64,000 nt of DNA from Ailurus styani (lineage: Eukaryota > Chordata > Mammalia > Carnivora > Ailuridae). Location of the stretch: the NCBI GenBank assembly GCA_002007465.1, contig LNAC01000856.1, forward strand, positions 549,478 to 613,477, given 5' to 3'. The notes beneath the pieces were generated by a model. That model was not told where the DNA came from. It saw only the letters and a list, made by a program, of their open reading frames with translations, and searched no databases. Shown in pieces: positions 42,411 through 55,685 of this stretch (position 1 is its first letter; every line of letters begins with the position of its first letter). Both the position numbers and the translations under genes were made by a program.

Positions 42411-43588
42411 CTCTTCTCTATTTGCTCAAGACCAAACATTTGAAGTCATTCCTGACTTTGTTCCTTCTATCATGCCCTATATCCAGTCCATCTGCAAATG
42501 CTGTGAGCTCTACCTTCCAAATATATCCAGAATCTCACCACTTCTCTCCACCTCCACCATTACCATCTTGGTTCCTGCCAACATCATTTCTTGCTTTGAT
42601 TATTGAAATAGCTTCCTAACTACTCTTTGTAGTTCTGCCATGGCTCTTGGTCTAGTCACCACACAGAAGCTAAAATGAGGCTTTTAAAACATTAGTAAGC
42701 TGCTCGGCAAATGAAGTCCCTTCCTATTTTTGTGCACATCTGACCGTTAGACTCTTATTGAGAGGCAGAGCCTGTCTCCCATTACGAACCAAGAAAATTT
42801 CCAAGAAACTGAGCGAAAACATATGACCTAGACTTGGCCTGCATGGAAGCTGGTATTGTACAACACAGAAGCAGGAACAGTGTAGATTTCGTTCTGGCGA
42901 CAAGAGCCAGTCCCTAGGGACAACAATGGCAGTGGTATGATTCCAGCATCAGCGTATGGCACTGGTGTCCTCATCACATTAATTTTGAGGGATGATTTTA
43001 GTGACAATTCTGAATTTCTAGCCATTCTTGGTTCCTGTCCTTTTTCTTGAGCCTGGTTCTCTAGAGTCTGTAGCTATTTCTTGAGCTACCCAAACGACTT
43101 CCAATAAATTCCTTCCATTCTTAAGGCAACTAGAGTTAGTCCCATTCAACTAAGAACCCTGTTCCTACTGGTATCACTAGCACATCCAGTATAATGGAAA
43201 TAATACATCGAGTTTTGCTTTAGTCTTGCCCACCATATATTAAGTGACAAACTGGATTGAAACAAGGGAAATCAACTAAATTTGTGAGGGGATTTAAATC
43301 ATGTCATGTGAAGCATTATTGCAGAAATTGCAGATATTTAACCTTGTAGAAATCTCAAGGGACCATAATTGTTTTTTAAAAAAATCCTAGGAAGAGGGAA
43401 TGAATTTATTATTTTCTGCAGCACTAGAGGGCAGCACTAGTTCAAGTTACAGGAAAATTGATTTCTGTACTCTACAGAGACATTCCAATAGTTAAACTAC
43501 AACAGTGGGACAAAACTACAACAATAAGAAAAACTGCCTTGAATTGAGGTATTGACACTGGGAGCATTGAGGCAGAAACTAAATTACT
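42411..43588. other. Intergenic
   Basis: The part 42415-42700 resembles reversed or sense L2-like text (ccttctatcatgccctatat, ctcttggtctagtcacc); the remainder is unassigned. Confidence 0.4.
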
Positions 43589-43845
43589 GGGGCGCCTGGG
43601 TGGCTCAGTGGGTTAAGCAACTGCCTTTAGTTCAGGTCATGATCCCGGGGGCCTGGGATCGAGCCCCACAGAGTCCCACATGGAACCCCACATTGGGCTC
43701 CTTCCTCAGTGGGGAACCTGCTTTTCCCTCTCCCTCTGCCTGCCACTCCACCTGCTTGTGCTCTCTCTCTCTCTCTCTCTCTGTGTCAAATAAATAAAAA
43801 ATAAATCTCTCTAAAAGAAAAAAAAAAAGAAAGAAAGAAATTAAA
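43589..43845 (+). repeat. CAN-SINE
   Basis: Middle has an extra ~25 bp duplicated cccaca segment; tail ends in (GAAA)n. Confidence 0.9.
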
Positions 43846-43992
43846 TTACTGACTACTTCAATGGGTTACATTCAGTGACCTCTGAGGTTTCTTCTAAATC
43901 TGAGGCTACAGGAAAAACAAACACATGGTGACTTCTCTGGCCAGTGAGCGCAGTCACATGATTTAGAGACCGTTATCAGTCTGTCAGATTTC

Positions 43993-44199
43993 TTTTTTTA
44001 TTTTTTTAAAAGATTTTATTTATTTATTTGAGAGAGAGGCAGAGAGAAAGCATGTGAGATCACAAGCCCTGGAGGGAGAGAGGGAGAAGCAAACTCTCCA
44101 CTGAGCAGGGAGCCTAACATGGGTCCTTGATCCCAGGACCCTGAGATCATGGCCTGAGCCGAAGGCAGATGCTTGACCCACTGAGCCACCCAGGCGCCC
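43993..44199 (-). repeat. CAN-SINE
   Basis: Flanks cagatttct/caggtttct. Confidence 0.9.
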
Positions 44200-44396
44200 C
44201 AGGTTTCTAAAATGATAGGTAGGAATGATAATAAAAGAAAAAATAGGTAATCATTCCCATGCAGAGAAATGAGAGCAACATAGATTTTATGTACCTAGAA
44301 TGGAGATTAAGCACTACGATATTTTAGTGCAAAATTAGGTATCAACTTACATATACTTCACTATTCTTTCTCTGGCAGAGTACCATAACAAGTTAT

Positions 44397-44590
44397 CTTT
44401 TTTTTTTAAGATTTTATTTATTTATATGAAAGAGAGAGAATGAGAGAGAGAGCACAAGAGGGGGAGGGTCAGAGTGAGAAGCAGACTCCCTGCTGAACAG
44501 GGAGCCCCATGTAGGACTTGACTCTGGGACTCCAAGATCATGACCTGAGTCAAAGGCAGTCGCTTAATCAACCGAGCCACCCAGGCGCCC
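44397..44590 (-). repeat. CAN-SINE
   Basis: Duplication ataacaagttatctt; immediately left of the HNRNPA1 pseudogene. Confidence 0.92.
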
Positions 44591-44619
44591 ATAACAAGTT
44601 ATCTTGATTTAAGAGTTAA

Positions 44620-46213
<1,594 letters not shown>

Positions 46214-46245
46214 AGTTAAGTGCTTTAAGGAAAGAGTTCTAACAG

Positions 46246-46366
46246 TATTTTTTTTTAAAAAAAAGATTTTATTTTTAAGTAATCTCTACACCCAATGTAG
46301 GGCTCAAACTCACAACCCTGAGACTGAGAGTTGCATGCTCTTCTGAAGGAGCTAGCCAGGCACCCC
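46246..46366 (-). repeat. Short tRNA-Lys-like SINE
   Basis: aagtaatctctacacccaat, gctcaaactcacaaccctg, gctagccaggcacccc. Confidence 0.78.
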
Positions 46367-46393
46367 TGTTATACTGTTCTTGACAGATACTTT

Positions 46394-46598
46394 TGGGGGA
46401 TGCCTGAGTGGCTTAGTTGGTTAAGTGTCTGCCTTTGGCTCCAGTCATAATCCCAGGGTCCTGGGATCAAGTCCGACATCAGGCTCCTTGCTCAGCGGGG
46501 AGCCTGCTTCTCCCTCTGCCTGAGGCTCCTCCTACTTCTGCTCTCTCTCTCTCTCTCTCTCTGGCAAATAAATAAATAAAATCTTTAAAGAAAATACT
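46394..46598 (+). repeat. CAN-SINE
   Basis: Flanks gatacttttg/aatacttttg. Confidence 0.9.
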
Positions 46599-46627
46599 TT
46601 TGAGAATACAGTGATTACTATTACTTG

Positions 46628-47013
46628 TGTTAAATAACAAAATTCAACCGAGTAAATTTAAAGATCGAATTGGCATTATTGATTCATGGATTGCGAAGCA
46701 CCCCACCTATCAAACAGAAAGAACCTCCAAAGAACTGTAGAAAAGGAATGATTTTTAATTCAGAAAAAGGGAAGGAAAAGGAAGTTTATTAGCAAAGAGG
46801 GCATTGTTTCAGGCAATGTTGCTTTCCTAAGGAAGGGGTCTAATGCCAGATTTCCTCACTAGTGCTGACCAAGTAATTCCAGATCAACTGGTTAAAGATT
46901 ATATCCTTGGAAGAGTCTGCAACCACAATTGTATTAGGTATTAAGTCTCAATTTGGTGATGTGAGACATAGCAAAAGTAACTCCATTTTGGGCCAGTTGT
47001 CTCTTTCTTAACA
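46628..47013 (-). repeat. 3' LTR of old minus-strand ERV1 (386 bp)
   Basis: On the minus strand it begins TGTTAAGAAAG just after a purine tract (AAAGGGGCTAGGGAT) and ends GTTATTTAACA. The segment agtaaatttaaagat...ggaagtttattagcaaagag is shared with the copy at 60.7-61.7 kb, in the same orientation. Confidence 0.8.
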
Positions 47014-47019
47014 ATCCCT

Positions 47020-47830
47020 AGCCCCTTTGATCAAACTCTCAGCCAAGCGACGTGACCAAATTTTAAGGCACCAGTGCCTCTTCCAGCTACTTCTCAAGGT
47101 CTCCCAGTTTTTGTTGATTCTTTGCGTGGTACTCACAGGTCACGATGATTTTGCTGACACAGGTCACAACTTCAGGCTCACAGTTTTTTCAGTTGGTCAT
47201 TTTCTTCATTCTTTTTCTGGCATTCCAGTTTTAGGGACGTCATTTTTTTGGTGGTTAGCAGCTGCAAACACGCATTTAAAACTTTTGAGAGAACACAGCG
47301 CACCAAGGAGATTACTATGATTATTACAAGCAGGATAATTACTGATGTCTGGAGTGCACTTCAAAGCCATGGTCTCCTAAGCCCAAGCCAATTAAAATCA
47401 AATAAGTCAAAGAAAGACCCCATTGAAGGAGTCACCTTTTTAAGCCAAGTGCCTTGCTCAGTGATCTTATGTAACTACGTTTCAGCTTCCCCAGAAGTGT
47501 TAATCCAGGTGCAGCATGTGGCATTGGCCACAGCACAGACACCTCCTTGTTCAGCTAAAACATAATCAAGGGCTATCCTACAATCAAGAAGAATTTTGGC
47601 CAGAGAGTCCAAAGATTTTTGTCAGACAGCTGTTGCATTAGCAACAGATTCTGTAATATTTTCAATAATTAAGGAGATGTTCTTGCTCAAAAACTTATTT
47701 ACATTTATTCCTGAACAGGGAAGTTGGGACCTGTCAAAGGGAGATAATTTTAATTCATGAGGGTCTCTGGTACAGCCACGTGGGTAAGTAAAATGTAAGG
47801 GTCTATAGACCACACAGGTGGTTTTATTCT
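47020..47830 (-). pseudogene. env: ERV1 env remnant (transmembrane subunit)
   Basis: The minus strand next to the 3' LTR reads as a class-I retroviral TM: heptad region, CX6CC disulfide motif (47537-47511), a Trp-rich membrane-proximal segment and a hydrophobic Ile/Val-rich membrane anchor near 47350-47290, then a short tail. Several in-frame stops and probable frameshifts make it non-functional. Only decayed traces of SU seem to follow at 48140-49180. Confidence 0.75.
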
Positions 47831-47837
47831 GGTTACC

Positions 47838-48140
47838 CTTGCTTCGCTTTTCTTTCTCTTTCTTTCCCTTTTTCTTTCCTTCTTTCTTTCTTTCTCTTTC
47901 TTTTCTTTTCTTTTCTTTTCTTTTCCTTTTCTTTTCTGTCCTTTCCTTTCCTTTCCTTTCCTTTCAAGATTTTATTTATTTATTTGAGAGAGAGACAGAG
48001 AGCACGAGCAGGCAGAAGGAAAGGGAGAAGCAGATTTCCCTCAAGCAGGGAGCCTGATGCAGGGCTCCATCCCAGGACCCCAAGACCATGACCTGAGGCG
48101 AAGGCAGACACTTAAATATCTGAGTCACCCAGGTGCCCTT
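47838..48140 (-). repeat. CAN-SINE with (TTTCT/TTTCC)n tail
   Basis: About 125 bp of pyrimidine tail (47840-47965) then gattttatttatttatttga...gagtcacccaggtgccc. Confidence 0.88.
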
Positions 48141-48426
48141 GTTTCCCTTTCTTTGCATAGAGTCTGGACTAAAGCTTCCCTGGGGAAGCTAGGGAAATGG
48201 ACCTCCAGGTTAGGCAGTATGACACAATAGTGAGGGGGGCTGAGTCTGTTCCAAAGAAAGTGAAGCAGAAAAATTGTTCAAGTCTAACAGTTGTTTGGAG
48301 GTTGGCTTGCCCTCGTCAGCAATTGCCTGGGAGATACAGATGACGGCATTATCTTTTCAGGCCAATGACAGAGTAAAAGAAAGAAAGAGAAAAGGAAAGG
48401 TTTCATGTTTAGTTAAAGTATGAAGT

Positions 48427-48637
48427 CTTTTTTTTTTAAGATTTTATTTATTTATTTTTTGACAGAGTGAGAGAGATGAGACAGATCACAAGTAGGCAGA
48501 GAGGCAGGCAGAGAGAGAGGAGGAAGCAGGCTCCCCGCTGAGCAGGGAGTCCGATGCGGGCCTCGATCCCAGGACCCTGGGATCGTGACCTGAGCCTAAG
48601 GCAGAGGCTTTAACCCACTGAGCCACCCAGGTGCCCT
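48427..48637 (-). repeat. CAN-SINE, young
   Basis: Duplication taaagtatgaagtct. Confidence 0.93.
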
Positions 48638-49183
48638 AAAGTATGAAGTCTTGATCCAGAGTCCTGGGAAGAAGCAGTCTACCTTGGTGTCAGCTACTTC
48701 TTTTCCTACCCAATATGATTTTGAAGATTTCAGCTGGTGTGGAGGGGTAGATATCAGGTGGAGACTTCTTTAGCTGTGAAATACATATCCAAGGTTCAAG
48801 TCCCTAAAATTTAGCTGCCATCTGGTTAATGAGGAAGACCTGGTTCAGTCCTATCCAAGGAGATTCAAGGGTAGACTTTTTCCTGAGTGATTCCAAATTG
48901 AAGGGTGGGAGAAAATTGGAAATGTTACTTTGAAAAGTTGTAGCCAGATATTTGAGGAAACCAGAGGAATTCAGGACCCAGTCCAGTTATATGTATATAA
49001 TAAAACCTTAAGGCAATTAATATGATTAGAATCTAATATTAAAAAGGTACTAACATAATTTTTTCTTTCCATTATTAAGCATCCCCCTTTTTTTAACAAA
49101 GATAATTTGTTTACACTAAATTTGCTATGATTATTTACATAAATGCTGCAAGAATAGCGATTGACCCTATATGTTCCTTTTTT

Positions 49184-49369
49184 AAGGATTTATTTATCTA
49201 TTTTACAGAAAGAGGGTGGAAAGAGGGGTAGAGGAAGAGAAAGAATCCCAAGTAGACTCCCTGTTGAGTACAGAAACTGACATGGGGCTCTATCGAAGGA
49301 CCCTGGGATCATGACCTGAGCCGAAATCAAGAGTCAGGTGCTTAACCAACTAAGCTGCCCAGGCACTCC
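49184..49369 (-). repeat. CAN-SINE, diverged
   Basis: Ends aagctgcccaggcactcc. Confidence 0.82.
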
Positions 49370-49609
49370 TAAGCTCTTTTTAAGGCTGCTTTGCTGAAAC
49401 CTCATAACCAAGGTACCAGGCTGATTTTTCCAAAGGGCACATTGGCTTCATAAAGTCAAACATAGCTTTTTAAAACTCTCTGGTCATATTTGAGCTTGCA
49501 CACTTCTCTGTCAAATATGACATTTCAAAACAAATATGACATTTCAGTCAAAGCCTTGGTAATATAACCTATGTTTCTAATTGTGTCCTGTTACAAGAAG
49601 AACAGATTC

Positions 49610-49799
49610 TTTTTTTAAAAGGATTTTATTTATTTACTTGGCAGAGAGAGACACAGTGTCAGAGGGAACACAAGCAGGGAGAGGGAGAAGCAGGCTTCCT
49701 GCTCAGCAGGAAGCCCGATGCGGGACTCGATCCCAGGACCCCAGGATCATGACCTGAGCCAAAGGCAGACGCCCAAAGACTGAGCCACCCAGGAAACCC
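49610..49799 (-). repeat. CAN-SINE
   Basis: Start of a run of five abutting or nested SINEs. Confidence 0.88.
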
Positions 49800-50013
49800 T
49801 ACAGATTGTATTTATTTATTGAGAGAGAAAGCATGAGCCGGGAAGGTGGGGATTGTGGCAGAGGGAGAGGGAGGAACAGACTCCCTACTGAGCAGGGAGA
49901 AGCAGACTCCCCAGTGAGCTAGGAGCCTAATTCTAGGCTGGATGTCAGGACCCTGAGATAATGACCTAAGCCAAAGATGGACACTTAACCAACTGAACCA
50001 CCCAGGTGCCCCA
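49800..50013 (-). repeat. CAN-SINE
   Basis: Abuts the previous one; has a local duplication of gagcagggagaagcagactc. Confidence 0.88.
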
Positions 50014-50026
50014 GGAGAAGAGATTC

Positions 50027-50452
50027 TTTTTTTTTTTTTTTAAGATTTTATTTATTGGGCGCCTGGGTGGCTCAGTGGGTAAAAGCCTCTACTTTCGGCT
50101 CACATCATGATCTCAGCGTCCTGGGATCGAGGCCCGCATCGGGCTCTCTGCTCAGCAGGGAGCCTGCTTCCTCCTCTCCCTGTCTCTCTGCCTGCCTCTC
50201 TGCCTACTTGTAATCTCTCTCTCTGTGTCAAATAAATAAATAAAATCTTTAAAAAAATATATTTTATTTATTTATTGACAGAGAGAGAGAGAGAGAGACA
50301 GTGAGAGAGGGAACACATGCAGGGGGACCAGGAGAGGGCGAAGCAGGCTTCCCGCCAACCAGGGAGCCCGATGTGGGGCTCAATCCCAGGACACTGGGAT
50401 CATGACCTGAGGTGAAGGCAGACACTTAACGACTGAACCACCCAGGTGCCCC
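50027..50452 (-). repeat. CAN-SINE split by a young SINE
   Basis: The outer element resumes at 50258 (attttatttatttattgaca) and ends gaaccacccaggtgcccc. Confidence 0.9.
50057..50257 (+). repeat. CAN-SINE, young, nested
   Basis: Inserted head-on into the A tail of the outer minus-strand copy; duplication attttattt/attttattta. Confidence 0.9.
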
Positions 50453-50527
50453 AGGAGAACAGATTCTTACTGAATTTATGTAAATAACTACTTTGCCATA
50501 AAAAGAACTCAAGAATTTCTGGATTCT

Positions 50528-50730
50528 GGGGGCACCTGGGTGACTCAGGTGGCTAAGCATCTCACTCATGATTTCGACTCAGGTCATGATTTCATGGGTC
50601 ATGGGATCCATTCCTGCACTGGCTTCCGTAAGTCTGCTTGGGATTCTCTCTCTCCCTCTCACTCCGTCCCTCCCCCCACTCACGTGCACTCTCTCTCTCT
50701 CTCTCTCTCAAATAAATAAATAAATCTGTT
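50528..50730 (+). repeat. CAN-SINE
   Basis: Old copy with gggggcacctgggtgactca; tail to tail with the next. Confidence 0.88.
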
Positions 50731-50918
50731 TTGTTTTTAACGATTTTATTTATTTATTTGTCAGAGAGAGTGAGCACAAACAGGTGGAGTGGCAGGCGGA
50801 GGGAGAAGCAAGCTCCCCGCTGAGCAAAGAGCCCACTATGGGACTTGATCCCAGGACCCTGGGATCATGACCTAAGCTGAAGGCCAACAATTCACCGACT
50901 GAGCCACTCAGGTGTCCC
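50731..50918 (-). repeat. CAN-SINE
   Basis: Ends gagccactcaggtgtccc; forms an inverted pair with the previous copy. Confidence 0.88.
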
Positions 50919-51130
50919 TCCACTTTAAGAAGCTTTTAATATATTTTACAAGGCTGGTTTAGTGGTGATGAACTTCTTTAACTTTTGCTTGTATGGGAAG
51001 CTATCTCTCCTTCAATTCTGAATGATAACCTTGCCAGGTAAAGTATTCTCGGTTGTAGGAAAAGGTTTTTTCCTTTCAGCCCTTTGAATATCTCATGCGA
51101 CTTCAACTTCCTTCTGGTCTGTAAAGTTTC

Positions 51131-51159
51131 TTTTTTCTTTTTTTTTTTTTTTTAAGATT

Positions 51160-51190
<31 letters not shown>

Positions 51191-51361
51191 TTTGAGGAAG
51201 AGAGACAGAGATAGGAAACGAGATAGCAGGAGTGGGGACAAAAGGGAGAAGCAGGCTCCCTGCTAAGCAGGGAGCCCAACATGGGGCTCCATCTCAGGAC
51301 TCTGAGATCATGACCTGAGCCAAAGGAAGATATTTAACCAACTGAGCCACCCAGGCACCCC
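51131..51361 (-). repeat. CAN-SINE in L1M
   Basis: Host phrase ctgtaaagtt on both sides. Confidence 0.9.
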
Positions 51362-51382
51362 TCTCCTGTAAAGTTCCTGCTA

Positions 51383-51555
51383 AAAATGAGCTGAGGGGCA
51401 CCTGGTGAAGCATCTGCCTCTGACTCAGGTCATGATCTCAGAGTCCTGGGATGGAGCCCTGTGTTGGGTTCCTGCTCAAGGGGAGTGTACTTCTCCCCTT
51501 CCTCTCCCCCTCCCCCGTTCATGACATCCCTCTCTCTCCCCCAAATAAATTAACA
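51383..51555 (+). repeat. CAN-SINE, A box deleted
   Basis: Head aggggcacctggtgaagcatc. Confidence 0.82.
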
Positions 51556-51558
51556 ATC

Positions 51559-51957
51559 TTTTTTTTTTTTTAAAGATTTTTAGGGCGCCTGGGTGGCTCA
51601 GTGGGTTAAAGCCTCTGCTTTCGGCTCAGGTCATGATCTCAGCGTCCTAGGATCAAGGCCCGCATCGGACTCTCTGCTCCGCAGGGAGCCTGCTTCCTCC
51701 TCTCTCTGCCTACTCGTAATCTCTCTCTCTGTGTCAAATAAATAAATAAAATCTTAAAAAAAAAAGATTTTTATTTATTCATTTGACACAGAGAGAGAGA
51801 TTACAAGTAGGCAGAGAGGCAGGCAGAGAGAGAGGAGAGAGGAGGAAGCAGGCTCCCCGCTGAGCAGAGAGCCCGATGCGGGCCTCGATCCCAGGACCCT
51901 GGGATCATGACCTGAGCCGAAGGCAGCGGCTTTAACCCACTGAGCCACCCAGGCGCC
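51559..51957 (-). repeat. CAN-SINE split by a young SINE
   Basis: Outer duplication aaattaacaatct (about 51546 and 51959). Confidence 0.92.
51583..51767 (+). repeat. CAN-SINE, young, nested
   Basis: Again inserted in the A tail of a minus-strand SINE; duplication aagattttta. Confidence 0.92.
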
Positions 51958-51991
51958 CTAAATTAACAATCTTTTTTTAAAAATCAGTTGA

Positions 51992-52107
51992 TAGGGGAAT
52001 CTGGCTGACTCAGTAGAGCACGTGACTCTTGATCTCAGGGTCATGCTTGTGTTCACTCTATCACTGTCTCTCCCTGTCAAAAAAAAAAAAACTTAAAAAA
52101 ACAAACA
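51992..52107 (+). repeat. Short SINE, deleted
   Basis: gaatctggctgactcagtag then ctctatcactgtctctccct and an A tail. Confidence 0.7.
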
Positions 52108-52122
52108 AACAAACAATGAAAT

Positions 52123-52228
52123 NNNNNNNNNNNNNNNNNNNNNNNNNNNNNNNNNNNNNNNNNNNNNNNNNNNNNNNNNNNNNNNNNNNNNNNNNNNNNN
52201 NNNNNNNNNNNNNNNNNNNNNNNNNNNN
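52123..52228. other. Assembly gap (106 N)
   Basis: N run between two SINEs. Confidence 0.99.
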
Positions 52229-52355
52229 AGAGAGAGAGGGGGAAGCAGGCTCCCTGCCAAGCAGAGAGCCCGATGCGGGCCTCGATCCCAGGACCCTGAG
52301 ATCATGACCTGGGCCGAAAGCAGAGGCTTTAACCCACTGAGCCACCCAGGCGCCC
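52123..52355 (-). repeat. CAN-SINE with assembly gap
   Basis: 106 N (52123-52228) followed by a young minus-strand SINE ending gagccacccaggcgccct. Confidence 0.85.
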
Positions 52356-52362
52356 TGTAACT

Positions 52363-52557
52363 TTTTTTTTAAATACTTTATTATTCATTTGAGAGAGAGA
52401 GAGATACACACAGAGAGAGAATGAGCAGAGGGAGAGGCAGAAGGAGAAGCAGTCTCCCCACTGAGCCAGGAGCCCAACATGGGGCTTGATCCCAGGACCC
52501 TGGGATCCTGACCTGAGCTGAAGGCAGATGTTTAACTGTCTGAGCCACCCAGGTGCC
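52363..52557 (-). repeat. CAN-SINE
   Basis: Abuts the previous copy. Confidence 0.88.
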
Positions 52558-52558
52558 C

Positions 52559-52746
52559 CAAGAGTGTAACTCTTGATTTTGGCTCAGGTCATGATCTCAG
52601 TCAGTCTCCTGAGATCCATCCCCAGGTCAGGCTCCATGCTCAGCAGGGAGTCTGCTAGAGATTCTCTCTCTCCCTCTCCCTCTGCCCCTCCCTCCACTCT
52701 CTCTATCTCTCTCTCTCAAATATATACATAAATGTTTAAAAAAATA
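52559..52746 (+). repeat. CAN-SINE, 5' truncated
   Basis: Starts at taactcttgattttggctca. Confidence 0.82.
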
Positions 52747-52751
52747 GTAAC

Positions 52752-52955
52752 AGGGTGCCTGGGTGGCTCAGTGGGTTAAAGCCTCTGCCTTCAGCTCAGG
52801 TCATGATCTCCGGGTCCTGGGATCAAGGCCCACATCAGGCTCCCTGCTGAGCAGGGAGCCTGCCTCCTCCTCTCTCTCTGCCTGACTCTCAGCCTACTTG
52901 TGATCTCTCTCTCTCTGTGTCAAATAAATAAATAAAATCTTTAAAAAAATAAATT
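52752..52955 (+). repeat. CAN-SINE, young
   Basis: Duplication aaaaatagtaaca. Confidence 0.93.
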
Positions 52956-53430
52956 AAAAAAATAGTAACAATAAAATAAAATATAGAATAACCCTAAAAT
53001 CAACTGATAGCCTTATGGTATTTCCCTTGGACATAGTTAATTTGTCTTGCTATTTTTAAGTTTCTCTCTTGATCTTTAATGTTTGAAATTTTAATTATTA
53101 TGTATCTTGGTGTGGACCACCTTGTGTTTATTTTATTTGGGGCACTCTGTGCTTTTTGGACCTGGATGTGTTTCATTCCCCACGTTAGAGGAGTTTTCAA
53201 CTATTATTTCTTCGAATAAGTTTTCTGCACCTTTCTCACTTCTCCTTCTGGGACTCCTACAATAAGAATGTTAGTATGCTCGATGTTGTCCTTGAGGTCC
53301 CCTAACCTAGCCTCATTTTGAAATTATTCTCTTTTAGCTGTTCAGCTTGTGTGCTTTCCACTACCCTGTCTTCCAGATAACTGATCCATTTTTCTGCATC
53401 TTATCAGCTGTTGATTCCCTTTAAAGTATT

Positions 53431-53619
53431 TTTTAAGATTATATTTATTTATTTGACAGAGAGACACAGCAAGAGAGGGAGCACAAGCAGGGGGAGTGGG
53501 AGAGGAAGAAGCAGGTCTCCTACCAAGCAAGGAGCCCAATGCTGGGGTCAATCCCAGGACCCTGGGATCATGACCGGAGCCAAAGGCTGATGCCCAACTA
53601 CTGAGCTACCCAGGCGCCC
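53431..53619 (-). repeat. CAN-SINE in L1M
   Basis: Flanks aaagtatttttt/gtgtatttttat. Confidence 0.88.
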
Positions 53620-53663
53620 TGCCTCTAGTGTATTTTTATTTCAGTTATTGTAGTCTTCAATTT

Positions 53664-53665
53664 TG

Positions 53666-53696
<31 letters not shown>

Positions 53697-53697
53697 T
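53664..53697 (+). repeat. (GTT)n microsatellite
   Basis: About ten GTT units in the L1M fragment. Confidence 0.9.
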
Positions 53698-54416
53698 AAC
53701 CCTTTTGTTGAAGTTTTCACTGAGTTCATCCATTCTTTCAAATCTAATGAGCAATTTTATGACCATTACTTAAAACTCTTCATCAGGTAGTTTGCTTATC
53801 TTCATTTCTTTTAGTTCTTCTACTGATGTTTTGTCTTCTTGTTTTATTTGGGCTGTATTTCTCTGTCTCGTTTTTTTTTTTTACTTTTTGGGTTTGTTTC
53901 TATCAATTAGGCTGGACAGCTACGTCTCCCAGTCTTGAAGGAGTAGCCTTGGATAGGAACATCCTTGTGTACACTGCATGTGCCTGGTGGCTTTGGCTGA
54001 AGCTTAGAGTATGCAGGCTGAAGGTCCCAGGGTACTCCACATTGGAGCTCCCTTGGTGAGGCAGCTGGAGCAGAAGTGGGCACGGATGACTGATCTTTGA
54101 GTGCAGAGGTTGCTTTGGAAAGTCTGCTGGAGCTGAAGTAGGTGAGGGCCTAAGGTGTCTCTGGTTGCTTTGCATCTACACCACTTTGGTGGGAGAGCTG
54201 GAGCTGTAGCAAGCACAGTCTAGGGGTGTCTCAGTTTTCAACTCACTTGGGTCACTTTAGTGGGATGACTGGAAATCAGGCAGGCACTGGTGTGGAGGGC
54301 ACATTAGGGGAATGGCTGGGGTTGATGTGGGCAAGGGGCCAATGCTTGCTGAGGCAGCAGGTCATCTACTGTGCCCAGATCCCACTCCCATTTGTGTTAT
54401 TAAGATAGATGGGTCA

Positions 54417-54616
54417 GGGTGCCTGGGTGGCTCTGCTAGTTGATCATCTGCCTTTGGCTCAGGTTATGATCCCAGGGTCCTGGAATCAAGCCCCACATCG
54501 GGCTCCCTGCTCGGCAGGGAGGCTGCTTCTCCATCACCCTCTGCCATTCTCCTGCTTGTGCTCTCTGGTTCTCTACCACTCTGTCAAATAAATAAATAAA
54601 ATCTTAAAAAAAAAAA
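54417..54616 (+). repeat. CAN-SINE
   Basis: Flanks aagatagatggg on both sides. Confidence 0.92.
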
Positions 54617-54624
54617 GATAGATG

Positions 54625-54735
54625 GGGAACCTGACTGGCTCAGTTTGTAGAGCATGCGATTCTTCATTTAGGCTTGTAGGTTCAAGTCCCACGTTGGGTA
54701 TAGAGATTACTTAAAAAAATAAAATAAAAAAAGAA
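54625..54735 (+). repeat. Short tRNA-Lys-like SINE
   Basis: ggctcagtttgtagagcatg, gttcaagtcccacgttgggt. Confidence 0.8.
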
Positions 54736-54854
54736 AGATAGAAGAGTACGTCTGACCCCAGAGAGAGTTCCAGCAGTTTCCTTGCTATTTGGTGGACACT
54801 TTAAGGTTAGTTTACTTGTAATCTAGTTGCCCTTTAAACTGCAGCTTTTTTTCT

Positions 54855-55367
54855 TTTTTTCTTTCTTTCTTTTTTTTTTAATTAACATATAATATATTAT
54901 TTGCCCCAGGGGTACAGGTCTGTGATTCATCAAGCTTACACATTTCACAGCACTCACCATAGCACAAACCCTCCCCAATGTCCATAACCCAGCCACCCTA
55001 TCCCTACCCTGCCACCCTCTGGTAACCCTCAGTTTTTTTTGAGAGATTAAGAGTCTCTTATGGTTTTTCTCCTTCCTGATCCCATCTTTTTTCATTTTTC
55101 CCTCCCTACCCCCATGACCCACCACCCTGCCACTCAAGTTCCTCATATTAGAGAGATCATATGATAATTATCTTTCTCTGATTGACTTATTTCACTTAGC
55201 ATAATACCCTCTAGTTCCATCCACATCATTGCAAAAGGCAAGATTTCATTTCTTTTGATGGCTGCGTATTATTCTATTGTATATATATATATACCACATC
55301 TTCTTTACCGATTCATCTGTTGATGGACATCTAGGTTCTTTCCATAGTTTGGCTATTGTGGACATTG
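54855..55367 (-). repeat. 5'-truncated carnivore L1 3' end inserted in older L1
   Basis: Antisense 3' UTR (attaacatataatatattatt, catcattgcaaaaggcaag, ttattctattgtatatatat) with the poly-A as T tract at the left. The 15-bp duplication tgcagctttttttct flanks it (54840-54854 and 55368-55382). Confidence 0.88.
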
Positions 55368-55685
55368 TGCAGCTTTTTTTCTGTGTCCTAGAATGTGTGG
55401 ATTTGCACGTGGATCTCTCAGGGCTATCCTTCTCCGCTACACTTCATAGCATCTGGGGAGAGATATTTGTTGTTATTGTGGCCATTCTTTGTGTGGTCCC
55501 TATATCCCTGTTGTGTAGAAGTTATTCAGTCCTCAGTTCTTCCTCAGAAGGAACTGCTCTATATGTAGCTCTCGATTTGGTGTGTCCATGGGAGGAAGTG
55601 AGTTCAGGGTCTTCCTTTGCTGCCATCTTGCACCTTTCCCCTACCAAGATTTTTTTCCCCATAAACTTTCTTTCTTTCTTTCTTT

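Larger units (their letters stand above)
48140..49600 (-). other. Probable env-SU/pol remnant of old ERV1 with SINEs
   Basis: Non-SINE pieces (48141-48426, 48638-49183, 49370-49609) lie upstream of the TM remnant on the minus strand. No motif is clear enough to place them; they are assigned by position in the provirus. Confidence 0.4.
50930..55650 (-). repeat. L1M 5' region, antisense, shattered by SINEs and an L1
   Basis: Non-SINE pieces (50930-51130, 51360-51383, 52960-53430, 53620-54416, 54734-54840, 55368-55650) form one colinear L1 5' region on the minus strand: gaatgataaccttgccaggt, gtctgtaaagtttc, tcaactgatagccttatgg, tcttggtgtggaccacc, gggactcctacaataagaatg. It lies inside the old ERV1. 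Confidence 0.75.
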
